A stretch of 64,000 nt of DNA from Bordetella parapertussis (GTDB lineage: Bacteria; Pseudomonadota; Gammaproteobacteria; Burkholderiales; JACQAP01), in assembly GCA_945900965.1 (NCBI GenBank), contig CAMDKM010000016.1, positions 21,322 to 85,321 of the forward strand, read 5' to 3'. Made by a program: the position numbers and the translations under genes. Below, piece after piece: positions 52,144-61,408 of this stretch (positions are counted from its first letter, which is position 1; the number at the start of each line of letters is the position of its first letter). The notes beneath the pieces are model-generated. The model ran no database searches and was not told where the DNA came from. It saw only the letters and a program-made list of their open reading frames with translations.

Positions 52144-53298
52144 ATGAAGGGCAGCACAACCCGCATTCTGACCACCCACGCCGGCAGCCTGCCACGCCCC
52201 CCCGAACTGGTCGATCTTCAGGTGCGCGTCAGCCGGGGCGAAATTGTGGCTCCTGCCGCTTTGGCTCTTGCCATACGCAAGGCAACACAACGCGCCGTTG
52301 AGCAGCAGCTCGACATCGGCATCGATATCGGCAACGACGGCGAGCAGCCGCGCGAGAGTTTTTTCACCTACGTGCGTTACCGCATGAGCGGTTTTTCCGG
52401 GACCAGCGCGCGACCGGCGTTACGCGATCTGGACATGTTTCCCGCCGTGCGCGCGCAGGTGCAGGCACGTTCCCAGCCCAGTCTGGTTCTCGCCCCGCCT
52501 CGCGCCACGGGCGCGGTGCGTTATCTCGATCGCCTGCCGCTGGATCGCGATCTTGATGCCTTCAGCTTGTTGTTGCTCCAAAAGGCCGCAAGTTTCGGCG
52601 AAACTTTCTGGACCGCACCCTCCCCCGGCATCATCGGCTCCGCGATGCAGAACGATTTCTATGGCTCCCTCGAGGAATACATCAATGCCGTCGCGGATGC
52701 CTTGCGCACCGAATACGAGGCGATCGTGGCACGCGGCCATATCCTGCAAATCGACGCACCCGATCTGGCGATGGAACGTCACCGCCTGTTCGCCGACCGG
52801 CCGCTCGGCGACTTTCTGGGATTCGTGGACATCGTTATCAACGCGCTTAACCGCGCGCTGGCGAACATCCCGCGTGATCGCGTACGCCTGCACGTCTGCT
52901 GGGGCAACTATGAAGGCCCGCATACGCTCGATGTCGCACTGGAAGACTTGCTGCCCCATCTATTTTCCGCCCGGGTCGGTGGGCTGGTGCTTTCCATGGC
53001 GAATCCACGTCATGCGCATGAGCATCGCATCCTGGCAAAACTTGGCTTTCCTCGCGACTGGACGCTGGTCGTGGGTGTGATCGACACCACCACCAATTAC
53101 GTGGAACACCCCGAAGTCGTGGCCGACCGTCTGGAACTCGCGGCCAAGGCCGTGGGCGATCCGCGTCGGGTGCTGGCCGGCACGGACTGCGGATTCGACA
53201 CCTCCACCGGCTGTGGCTGCGTCGCCGATGAAGTGGTCTGGGAAAAACTGCGCGCACTGCGCGCCGGGGCGGATCTCGCAACGGCGCGACTGTTTTAA
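52144..53298 (+). CDS. MetE C-terminal-like (cobalamin-independent methionine synthase family) protein
   Basis: TTRILTTHAGSLPRPPEL ... LQIDAPDLAMERHR ... RVRLHVCWGNYEGPH ... LAGTDCGFDTSTGCGCV. Confidence 0.88.
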   Translation: MKGSTTRILTTHAGSLPRPPELVDLQVRVSRGEIVAPAALALAIRKATQRAVEQQLDIGIDIGNDGEQPRESFFTYVRYRMSGFSGTSARPALRDLDMFPAVRAQVQARSQPSLVLAPPRATGAVRYLDRLPLDRDLDAFSLLLLQKAASFGETFWTAPSPGIIGSAMQNDFYGSLEEYINAVADALRTEYEAIVARGHILQIDAPDLAMERHRLFADRPLGDFLGFVDIVINALNRALANIPRDRVRLHVCWGNYEGPHTLDVALEDLLPHLFSARVGGLVLSMANPRHAHEHRILAKLGFPRDWTLVVGVIDTTTNYVEHPEVVADRLELAAKAVGDPRRVLAGTDCGFDTSTGCGCVADEVVWEKLRALRAGADLATARLF

Positions 53299-53331
53299 GC
53301 GCCCGCCCGGTTATCCTTAAAAAGCAGTTGA

Positions 53332-53466
53332 AGCACAGAGACACCGAGACACGGAGAGAAAACAAATTGTCGTGTCTATCCGTACACTCACCAAAAAGGT
53401 GAGCACTGCTGGCACTACAACTGATTGATATTTTGTTCTTCTCCGTGTCTCTCGTGTCTCTGTGGT
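53332..53466. repeat. 135-bp palindromic intergenic repeat, copy B
   Basis: Same length and ungapped alignment to 25751-25885; terminal CACAGAGACAC ... GTGTCTCTGTGGT. Confidence 0.9.
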
Positions 53467-53479
53467 GCGGTTTTTAGGG

Positions 53480-55387
53480 TTATCCGGCAGTCAGTAACTT
53501 CCTGACTTCGTCGATACCGGGGAACTCGACCTTTGCATCGAGCGCCTTTTGGAGGTGCGGTTTGGCCATGGCCAAATCGCCCTTCCGGTGTAACGCCATG
53601 CCCAGGTGATAATGCAGGACGGCCGCGCCAGGAGCAACATCCACCGCCTTGCTTAGCAGTTGCGCCGCGCGATCGTATTCACCCATTCTGAAATGGGCCC
53701 AGCCCAGGCTGTCGATATAAGCCGGATTGCGGGAATGCTCGAATCGCCCCACCAGTTCTTTGGCTCGCTCGTGGCTTGCTTTGTCCTGGCGATGATCGAG
53801 CAGCAGACTGGCCAGGTTGTTGGCCGCCATATCATTACCGGAATCGCGGGTGACCATACCTTCAAAAACGGCAATGGCCTGGTCGAAATTCTTGCCGCGC
53901 ATGTGCACCTGCGCAAGTTGCCCTAACAGCTTGTCGTTTTCCGGCAGCACAAGCAATCCGTCCTTGATCGCCCGTTCGGCCCTGGCGAAATCGCCGCGTT
54001 CGGCCAGAAAATTGGCCAGCTCAAGATGAGTTCCCGGAATACTTGAATTCATGGCCACGGCCTTGCGAAATGCCGCATCCGCTTTGTCGAACCGCCTGCT
54101 TGCCGCCTCCATGCGGCCCAGCAATGCCTGCGCGAGGAAATTCTCGGGCGAGACCTTTAATGCTTCTTCAATACGCGCGACAGCCAATTGCGGTTTACCC
54201 TGCGAGAGGTAAAGATTGCACAACCCGGTCAGAGGCTCGATGGCGCCGGGAACCGCCGTCAGTGCGGCCTCATAGGCGGCGATGGCCTGCTCCGGACGTT
54301 TCTGGGCAAGATAGAGATTGCCCAATTTCTGGTCGATCCGCGGGTCACCGGGAGATTTTTTCTTTAGCGTCGTCAGCGTTGCCTCCGCCGCCTTCCACTC
54401 GCCGGCACCGGCTTCGATATCCGACTTGAGGCTGACTGCTCGCAAATCGAGCGGATACTGCTTGAGAACATGTTCGATATCCTCGCGCGCGCCTTTGATA
54501 TCCCGCGTGCTCGCCTTGAATTCCGCCATCAACATGCGCACCTCCAGCCGGTCCGGGAACAGCGCCACCGCCTTGCCCAGCGTTTCCCGGGCCAACTCCT
54601 GCTCGCCATTGACCAGATGCGCCCGCGCAAGCTGGGTGATAACCGGCACGGAGTCCGGCTGGTCGCGGAGCACGGCACGGTAATCGCCAATGGCGCCCAG
54701 CGCGTCGCCACGATCCATTGCCAGGCGCCCGCGAAGCATGAGCGCCTGATTGTCGCGGGGGTTGGCCTTCAGCACCTCGGCGATCAGCGCCGCCGCTTCA
54801 TCCGGCCGGCCATGATTGGCGCGCAACTCGGCGAGCGCGCCACGGGCGGCGAGTCCACTCGGATTGAGTTTGTCCATATCCACGATGTCTCGGTAGACCG
54901 CTTCCGCCTTGGCGTTTTCGTTTCTTCCAAGGTAGAGGGACGCCAGCCTGAAGCGCAATGCATGGACATCGGGGCGCGTCTTGATAGACTCGACCAGAAA
55001 GTTTTCCGCTGCCTCCCGGCTGCGGCGCACCGTGAGGAAATCCGCCAAGGTCAGATAGCGCGAGTCGTCGTCTGATTTGGCTTCGATTGCCTCGCGCAGC
55101 GTGGCTTCCGCCTTATCAAGATCGCCTGCGGCAGTTTGCAGTTGGGCTAGACCGACCCGATAGGCGAGGACCTCGGGATGGACTGCGATGAGTGCCGCGA
55201 ATTGTTCTTCGGCCTTGGCAGGTTCGCGGGCTTCCGCGTAAATCGAGATCAGCGCCTGGCGCAGATCGACAGTCTTGTTATTGGCCTCGATTCCACGCAG
55301 CAATACGCTTTGGGCTTCGTCCCGCTGGCCCTCTGCCACCAGAAGTCCCGCCAACCGGCACATGAATGTTAAATACCTACCGCTCAT
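53480..55387 (-). CDS. TPR repeat protein, possibly N-terminally truncated
   Basis: Continuous TPR motifs; starts MSGRYLTFMCRLAGLLVAEGQRDEAQ with no signal peptide. Confidence 0.85.
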   Translation of the reverse strand: MSGRYLTFMCRLAGLLVAEGQRDEAQSVLLRGIEANNKTVDLRQALISIYAEAREPAKAEEQFAALIAVHPEVLAYRVGLAQLQTAAGDLDKAEATLREAIEAKSDDDSRYLTLADFLTVRRSREAAENFLVESIKTRPDVHALRFRLASLYLGRNENAKAEAVYRDIVDMDKLNPSGLAARGALAELRANHGRPDEAAALIAEVLKANPRDNQALMLRGRLAMDRGDALGAIGDYRAVLRDQPDSVPVITQLARAHLVNGEQELARETLGKAVALFPDRLEVRMLMAEFKASTRDIKGAREDIEHVLKQYPLDLRAVSLKSDIEAGAGEWKAAEATLTTLKKKSPGDPRIDQKLGNLYLAQKRPEQAIAAYEAALTAVPGAIEPLTGLCNLYLSQGKPQLAVARIEEALKVSPENFLAQALLGRMEAASRRFDKADAAFRKAVAMNSSIPGTHLELANFLAERGDFARAERAIKDGLLVLPENDKLLGQLAQVHMRGKNFDQAIAVFEGMVTRDSGNDMAANNLASLLLDHRQDKASHERAKELVGRFEHSRNPAYIDSLGWAHFRMGEYDRAAQLLSKAVDVAPGAAVLHYHLGMALHRKGDLAMAKPHLQKALDAKVEFPGIDEVRKLLTAG

Positions 55388-55392
55388 TATTA

Positions 55393-55462
55393 TCCTTCAC
55401 GCTCCACCTCTGACCGTTCACCATTCACTGTCCACCGTTCACCGATTACCGTTCACCGCCTC
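55393..55462. repeat. Degenerate heptad repeat, consensus CCGTTCA (about ten units)
   Basis: TCCTTCA CGCTCCA CCTCTGA CCGTTCA CCATTCA CTGTCCA CCGTTCA CCGATTA CCGTTCA CCGCCTC. Confidence 0.88.
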
Positions 55463-55468
55463 CAAGCC

Positions 55469-57367
55469 TCAGTCCTTCGTCGTAGACGGCTCCGGCGCAT
55501 TCTCGGAATCGGGATTCCCTTGGACCGCAGGGGAAGGATTCGGCACTTCGATTGGCGCGGCCCCGCGCACGGCTTGCGGCGTACCTCCCGCGGCGGAGGT
55601 GCGCAGGCCGAGCGGTGCGCCTCCGATGGATGCCTCGGTCCCCGACTGAAATTCGAGAAACGTTGCATCGGGGCGGTCGATATTGCGCACGATATAAGGG
55701 GTGATCAGCAGAACGATTTCAGTCTTGTTGCGTTCATCCTTGCGGCTGCCAAACAGGCGACCGAGGATCGGCAGGTTGCCCAGGCCGGGCACTTTGTCCG
55801 CGGAATTGCGCTCCTCGTCCTGGATCAGCCCGGCCAGCGCCTGCGTTTCGCCGTTTTTCAAGCGCAGGGCGGTCGCGGTATTGCGGGTTCCGAGACGATA
55901 GGTCAAGGTGCCGTTGGCGCTGCGCACTTCCTGGACGATGTTGCTGACTTCCAGGCCGACTTTGATCGCCACTTCATCTTCGAGATACACGTTCGGTTCG
56001 ACGTCGAGCTTCAGGCCCACGTCCAGATAGGCCACCGATTCGGAGACGCCAACATTCGCGGTGGAGGTCGTGGTGATGACCGGCAATTTGTCGCCGATAT
56101 GGATCTTCGCCTTTTCGCGGTTTTTGACCCGGATGCGTGGATTGGCCAGCAGATTGGTGTTGCCGTCCTGCAGTCTGAAATTCAGCAACATCGCCGGATC
56201 GGTGATATTGATGCGGGTAAGGTCCCGCAAACTGCCTTGCGCCTGCCGCAACGTGAGGCTGCCCGGCCCGCCGGCGCCAGTGATGCCGACGGCGGCCTGC
56301 GAGGGCCAGCGTACACCCAGTTCCTGCAATCGATTGCGGGCGATTTCGAGCACTTCCACATCCAGCATCACTTCCGGCTCGGCGAGGTCCTGCACCGCAA
56401 TCAGTTTCTCCGCGAGGCCGATGGCCTGCGGCGTGTCGCGCATCACCAGCAGGTTCAGCCGTTCGTCGACAAAGACGTCACGGGTTTTGACCACCGTCTT
56501 GACCAGGTTGAGCGTTTGTTTGACATCGGCATTGGCCAGATAGAAACTGCGCACCGTCAGATCCTGATAGTCCCGCAGTTTGTTGGGCAGATTCGGATAG
56601 ACCAGGATGGTGTTTTCGTTCAACACCTTCTTTTCCAATTGATTGGTCGCCAGCAGGAACGCGATGGCATCCTCGATCGGAGTATTGCGTAGGGTCAGGG
56701 TGGTTTTCAGATCCGGACGCACGTCGCGGTCGAATACAAAGTTGATGCCCGCGGTGCGCGACAACACGTCGAATACGTTCTTGAGCAATGCGTCGCGAAA
56801 CTCCAGCGTGACCGGTTTGCGCGAAATACCGCCGAGCCCTCGCGAGGCCGCGGTCTTTTTCATGCGTTGCTCCTGAATGGAGCGAGCCAGGGCCCGCGCC
56901 TCGCGATGGCTCGGATTTTCCGCGAGCACCGGGTGCAGGCGCGCGAGCGCCCCTTCTTCGTCGCCGGATTGCACCAGAGTCTTGGCCTCGGTAATCAGGA
57001 TCCGGTGGCGTTTTTCCGACTCGACGCCCGCCCGGCCGGTCTTCGCACGCTCGCTCGCCTCGTCATACATCTGCGCGCGTTTGTACAAGGCCTCCGCGTT
57101 GTCGAGATCTCCCGCCAAACGCAGGCGATCCGCCTGGGTCAGCAGTTGGTTGACATAGCGGTCCCGGCTGCGCAGGAAATAGCCGCGATACTCGACATTG
57201 CCCGGGTTTGCTTTGGCAGCGCTGTCGACTTGTTTGAGCCCCTCTTCCACGCGCCCCTGCTCGATGAGTACCTTGCCGGCCTCGAAAGCACGGTTGGTTG
57301 CGCAACCGCTCGCCAGCAACGCCATGAGCAAGGACAGAAGGAATATTTTCGTCAGCACTTTGTTCAC
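55469..57367 (-). CDS. Secretin (GspD/MshL-like), lipoprotein signal
   Basis: LLASGCATNRAF lipobox; GTRNTATALRLKNGETQALAGLIQDEERNSADKVPGLGNLPILGRLFGSRKDERNKTEIVLLITPYIVR: secretin C domain. Confidence 0.93.
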   Translation of the reverse strand: MNKVLTKIFLLSLLMALLASGCATNRAFEAGKVLIEQGRVEEGLKQVDSAAKANPGNVEYRGYFLRSRDRYVNQLLTQADRLRLAGDLDNAEALYKRAQMYDEASERAKTGRAGVESEKRHRILITEAKTLVQSGDEEGALARLHPVLAENPSHREARALARSIQEQRMKKTAASRGLGGISRKPVTLEFRDALLKNVFDVLSRTAGINFVFDRDVRPDLKTTLTLRNTPIEDAIAFLLATNQLEKKVLNENTILVYPNLPNKLRDYQDLTVRSFYLANADVKQTLNLVKTVVKTRDVFVDERLNLLVMRDTPQAIGLAEKLIAVQDLAEPEVMLDVEVLEIARNRLQELGVRWPSQAAVGITGAGGPGSLTLRQAQGSLRDLTRINITDPAMLLNFRLQDGNTNLLANPRIRVKNREKAKIHIGDKLPVITTTSTANVGVSESVAYLDVGLKLDVEPNVYLEDEVAIKVGLEVSNIVQEVRSANGTLTYRLGTRNTATALRLKNGETQALAGLIQDEERNSADKVPGLGNLPILGRLFGSRKDERNKTEIVLLITPYIVRNIDRPDATFLEFQSGTEASIGGAPLGLRTSAAGGTPQAVRGAAPIEVPNPSPAVQGNPDSENAPEPSTTKD

Positions 57368-57897
57368 TGCGGTTCGCCGATCGGAATATTTTGTTGGATG
57401 CCGGTTGGCAAATGGGTGAACAGCAGACGCGATTCCGTCACGCTGTCCAGGTGGTAAACGGACTCCAGCGTGTCGCCTTCCCTCACCACCAGGTTACGAT
57501 CGCCGGCCACCAGAAAAATCGCCATGCCAGTCTCGTCGATCAATTTGCCCATATAGGCAAAGGGCAGGGGCGGCGCGCTGGGCGGCGGCGCTGGAGCTGG
57601 CGGTGGAGGCGGTGCTGCCACCACGGCCGGCACCGCGGGTGCCGCCGGCTTGCTTTTTTTCCGGATGGCGAAGGGGTCGCCGGCGCCCGGCGTCAGATTG
57701 CGATTGCGCAGCTTGTCCAGATTCAGTGTCTCGGTTTGCGTGCGAACCGCCACGGCCCGCCGGGGAGCGGGCGTAACAACCTCGGCCACACTGTCTGGTG
57801 CGACCCCCTTTTCATCGCTCACCCATGCGGCAGCGCTGACGGTGACGATCAGCAGGCCGCCCAGGATCAGCCATCGTTGGCGGGGCAGCGCTTTCAT
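57364..57897 (-). CDS. PilP/GspC/MshK-like inner-membrane to secretin linker protein
   Basis: N-terminal TM, Pro-rich region, PPLPFAYMGKLIDETGMAIFLVAGDRNLVVREGDTLESVYHLDSVTESRLLFTHLPTGIQQ. Confidence 0.75.
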   Translation of the reverse strand: MKALPRQRWLILGGLLIVTVSAAAWVSDEKGVAPDSVAEVVTPAPRRAVAVRTQTETLNLDKLRNRNLTPGAGDPFAIRKKSKPAAPAVPAVVAAPPPPPAPAPPPSAPPLPFAYMGKLIDETGMAIFLVAGDRNLVVREGDTLESVYHLDSVTESRLLFTHLPTGIQQNIPIGEPQ

Positions 57898-58457
57898 CCC
57901 GACGCCCCAAGGAAGAGAGTGAACTTGATCTGCGCCTGCAATTGTTCGTCGCCGATTTTCTGGCGCTGGAAGTTGATACCGTCCAGGGCCAGCCCCGGCA
58001 CCTCGTGCCCGGCCAGGGCGAGAAATTTGCGCACGGCTGGATATGTGCCACGCGCCGGCAGCACGATCTGGTAGCGGGTGATTTTGCCGCCGGGATCGGC
58101 AACGGGCCGGTACTCGGCCTTTTCCACCTTCAGTTGCTGTAGACCCGCCGTCTCATTCAGTTTCTGCAACAAGTCCGGGGCTGTCTCCAACCTGGCCAGC
58201 GCACCGTAGAAAAGCGCCAGATCGTCGGCCGGGCTGCGGGTTTTCGTCATTACCGCCTCGCTTGATCTGGATTCGCTGCGCAGGGTATCGAGTTCCAGGC
58301 TCAGAGCCGAACGCCGTTCCAGCGCCGGCGCCACCAGGGTCACAAAAACAACACCATTGACCGCGAGCACCGTCAGCGCAACCGCGACGGGCAAGGTGAT
58401 CCGCCGGCCCAGCCGGTGCAGACGCCAGCTCAGGAATTGGAAGCTTGAACGGCCCAT
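57894..58457 (-). CDS. PilO-like protein
   Basis: TM then coiled coil; GLQQLKVEKAEYRPVADPGGKITRYQIVLPARGTYPAVRKFLALAGHEVPGLALDGINFQR. Confidence 0.78.
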   Translation of the reverse strand: MGRSSFQFLSWRLHRLGRRITLPVAVALTVLAVNGVVFVTLVAPALERRSALSLELDTLRSESRSSEAVMTKTRSPADDLALFYGALARLETAPDLLQKLNETAGLQQLKVEKAEYRPVADPGGKITRYQIVLPARGTYPAVRKFLALAGHEVPGLALDGINFQRQKIGDEQLQAQIKFTLFLGASG

Positions 58458-58957
58458 GAGGCGGAAATGGTGAAGCGCACCGGGCGGCGCGGGTCGCGCC
58501 CGTTTTGCTGATGATTGAGCAGAAAAACTTTCGACAAGGTGGCTTGCCTTTGCAGATTTCTGACGTAGTCGAACATGGCCGCTTGATCCAGCGCCTCGCC
58601 CACCACTTCCACCGTCGCATTTTTCGGGTCGGGGGTAACGCCCAAAAGCGATACGCGCGCGTTGGCCGCCGCTTCTACCGCCTGAAAGACGCGATCCCAC
58701 GGCAAGGCCAGTTGGTCGATCACCAGATTGGCTTGGTGAATTTCCCGCTGCGTATCCTCGGACACGCGGGGTGCTGCGTCCGCAACGCCCGCGGCTCGCC
58801 GCTGCAATTGCTCGATACGCGCCTCCAGATGTTCCGATTCCGCGCTGGCCGATTCGTAAACATCGACCAGTTGCCAGCTCGCCAACAGGAACAAGCCCAA
58901 TACCACCCATCCCGCGGCGCCGGATCGGGCTCGCGAATTCGCAAATTCCAGATTCAT
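58430..58957 (-). CDS. PilN-like protein
   Basis: TM plus coiled coil, then VFQAVEAAANARVSLLGVTPDPKNATVEVVGEALDQAAMFDYVRNLQRQATLSKVFLLNHQQN. Confidence 0.78.
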   Translation of the reverse strand: MNLEFANSRARSGAAGWVVLGLFLLASWQLVDVYESASAESEHLEARIEQLQRRAAGVADAAPRVSEDTQREIHQANLVIDQLALPWDRVFQAVEAAANARVSLLGVTPDPKNATVEVVGEALDQAAMFDYVRNLQRQATLSKVFLLNHQQNGRDPRRPVRFTISASWAVQASNS

Positions 58958-58965
58958 CGCCGGCC

Positions 58966-59727
58966 TCATGCCGCTGCCTGCCGGCTCATGTCGCCAAGCG
59001 TCTTCAGCTTGATGCCCGAGGAATCGACTCGCACCACCGGATCTGCGTATACGAACATTTCATCTTCATCCGCGTCCAGGCCGAGCAGCATGCGCTCCTG
59101 GTCAAGCTCCTCGCCCAACACCACGGAATTGCCCCGCAGCGGCCGGGCACGCAAGGACTCCCAGCGCCCACCTCGCACTCTGCAAAGCAGGAGCCGGCCT
59201 GGTTCGATCAAGGCGACCCAGGCGTCTTTGCCGATCTGCCCGCGCGCGCCATTCCACACGCTCATCAGCCGCGGCTGGATCGATATCGTGCGCAAATCAG
59301 CGGCCTTGCATGTCGCGGCAATACCGTCCAGCAGCGGCCGCTCGATCGCGGCCGCAATTTGTGTCGCCCCGGACTCGGCGCCGGTCAGACGCAACTCCCA
59401 GTCCGCGGCCGACTCGCCATGCACTTGAACAAGACGAGCGCGCGCAAACTCGATTTCTTCATTCTGTTTGAGCAGCGCGGGATTCCAGGGCAACACGAGA
59501 AAACGGACCCAATGGCTCGACAGCGTCAGCGTTGCATCGGCGCCAGCCACTTTTTCCTTCGCCAGCATGTCGCCCAGGGTATCGAGCGCAGCGCGCCAGC
59601 CTGCGCCAGCGCATGCGGAAGAACTGCGGACCCCGGCGCGCCGCCGCCATCCGCCGGCGTGGCGGACCATGGTCACCTGGTGCGGCGACAACGCTACGTC
59701 GATACGCTCACGCCACAAAGGTGACAC
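58966..59727 (-). CDS. PilM/MshI-like actin-fold protein (divergent)
   Basis: Position upstream of PilN/PilO-like genes; LTLSSHWVRFLVLPWNPALLKQNEEIEFARARLVQVHG. Confidence 0.65.
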   Translation of the reverse strand: MSPLWRERIDVALSPHQVTMVRHAGGWRRRAGVRSSSACAGAGWRAALDTLGDMLAKEKVAGADATLTLSSHWVRFLVLPWNPALLKQNEEIEFARARLVQVHGESAADWELRLTGAESGATQIAAAIERPLLDGIAATCKAADLRTISIQPRLMSVWNGARGQIGKDAWVALIEPGRLLLCRVRGGRWESLRARPLRGNSVVLGEELDQERMLLGLDADEDEMFVYADPVVRVDSSGIKLKTLGDMSRQAAA

Positions 59728-61408
59728 GGTTGATCTCCGAAAGTGTGGTTTCGCCGCTTCTCACCAGATCGAGGGCGGCTTCGCGCAGATCGCGCGTACC
59801 CAGTCCGCGCGCTGCTTCCTTCACCATGCGGATCGGCTGACGGGTGACGATCAATTCGCGCAATTCGTCGTTCAGCAGCAGCGTTTCGCCGATTGCCTTG
59901 CGGCCCCGATATCCCGATCCGCGGCATTGGCCGCAACCGCGCCCGGCGCGAAAATCGAATCCTTCGACTTTCTCTGCGGACAACGCGGATTCCTTGAGCA
60001 ACTGGGCGTTGGGAACCGTCGGTTCACTGCAATGCGGACAATTCACTCTCACCAGACGCTGCGCCATCACGCCGTTGAGGGCGGCCACGAAGCTGTAGGG
60101 ATCCACCCCCATGTGCAGAAATCGTCCAAGCACATCGAATACGTTATTGGCATGTACTGTTGTAAACACCAAATGACCGGTCAGGGCCGATTGCACCGCG
60201 ATCTGGGCCGTCTCGGAATCGCGGATTTCCCCGATCATGATTTTGTCCGGATCGTGGCGCAGAATCGAACGCAGCCCGCGAGCGAAGCTCAGACCCTTTT
60301 TCTCGTTCACCGGAATTTGCAGGATCCCCGGTAACTGATACTCGACCGGGTCTTCGATGGTGATGATCTTGTCGTGTCCGCGATGGATCTCGGACAAAAT
60401 GGCGTAGAGCGTGGTGGTCTTGCCGCTGCCGGTGGGCCCGGTCACCAGCAACATGCCATAGGGTTCGGCCGCCAGCTTGCGCAACCAGGCCATTGTCGAA
60501 GGATCGATGCCCAGCACATCCAGGCGCAGGCCTTTGAATTCGTCGGCCAGTGCCTGTTTGTCGAGAATCCGCAGCACCGCATCCTCGCCGAAAATACTCG
60601 GCATGATCGACACCCGGAAATCCACTTCCCGGGTTTTCACCGATACCTTGAAACGCCCGTCTTGCGGGACTCGGCGTTCGGCGATGTCCAGTTCGGCCAT
60701 CACCTTGATGCGCGAAATCACCCGCTCCGCCATTTCCAGCCCCTGGACCGCGCCCGCTTGGGCCAGCACACCATCGATCCGGTATTTGATGGTCAAGCCG
60801 CTGCCGCCGGATTCCAGATGAATATCGCTGACCCCGGTTTTCAGGGCATCGTAGAGTGTCGAATTCACCAGCTTCACCACCGGACTGGCGTGTTCGCTGA
60901 TGGCCTTGAGCGACAGATCCTCGACGTGATGCCCATGCGTGCCGGCATCCGGCGCCGATTGCGCCACGTCGTCCATGGCCCGCATGCCGTCCTCGACGCG
61001 CGCCAGAAAGGCCGCGATATCGTCGCGATGCGCCAGCACAAACGCGAATTCCGCGCCAATGCGGTCCTGCACCCAGGTCTGGCAATCCAGCGCAAAGGGG
61101 TCACCGATCGCCACCACAAGACGTCCCGGCCCGGCATGCAAGGCCACACATTCCCGCTGCACCGCCTCCGGAAACGGCAACACGTCGAAGGCCGGCTGCA
61201 ACTCATGCAGCGCCGCCATCGACAGCACATCGAAGCGCAGGATTTCCCCCAGCACGCGGGTGAATTCTTCGGCCGGCAGCGCGGTCTGTTCCTCCAGAAC
61301 CTCGATCAGCCGGCGGCGGCTGCGCGCGGCTTCGGCACGGGCGCGCGCCATATCGGAAGGCCCCAGCAAGGCAGCCGCAGGCAAAGGCATACGCGCCGGT
61401 GCGTTCAC
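59708..61408 (-). CDS. GspE/PilB/MshE-type secretion ATPase
   Basis: Walker A LLVTGPTGSGKTTTLYAIL, IRDSETAQIAVQSALTGHLVFTTVHANNVFDV, and Cys pairs CPHC ... CGQC. Confidence 0.95.
   Translation of the reverse strand: MNAPARMPLPAAALLGPSDMARARAEAARSRRRLIEVLEEQTALPAEEFTRVLGEILRFDVLSMAALHELQPAFDVLPFPEAVQRECVALHAGPGRLVVAIGDPFALDCQTWVQDRIGAEFAFVLAHRDDIAAFLARVEDGMRAMDDVAQSAPDAGTHGHHVEDLSLKAISEHASPVVKLVNSTLYDALKTGVSDIHLESGGSGLTIKYRIDGVLAQAGAVQGLEMAERVISRIKVMAELDIAERRVPQDGRFKVSVKTREVDFRVSIMPSIFGEDAVLRILDKQALADEFKGLRLDVLGIDPSTMAWLRKLAAEPYGMLLVTGPTGSGKTTTLYAILSEIHRGHDKIITIEDPVEYQLPGILQIPVNEKKGLSFARGLRSILRHDPDKIMIGEIRDSETAQIAVQSALTGHLVFTTVHANNVFDVLGRFLHMGVDPYSFVAALNGVMAQRLVRVNCPHCSEPTVPNAQLLKESALSAEKVEGFDFRAGRGCGQCRGSGYRGRKAIGETLLLNDELRELIVTRQPIRMVKEAARGLGTRDLREAALDLVRSGETTLSEINRVTFVA

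Noticed and set aside
55520-56692. 390-aa plus-strand ORF opposite the secretin gene
   Set aside because: Antisense shadow of a well supported secretin; no domain recognised.
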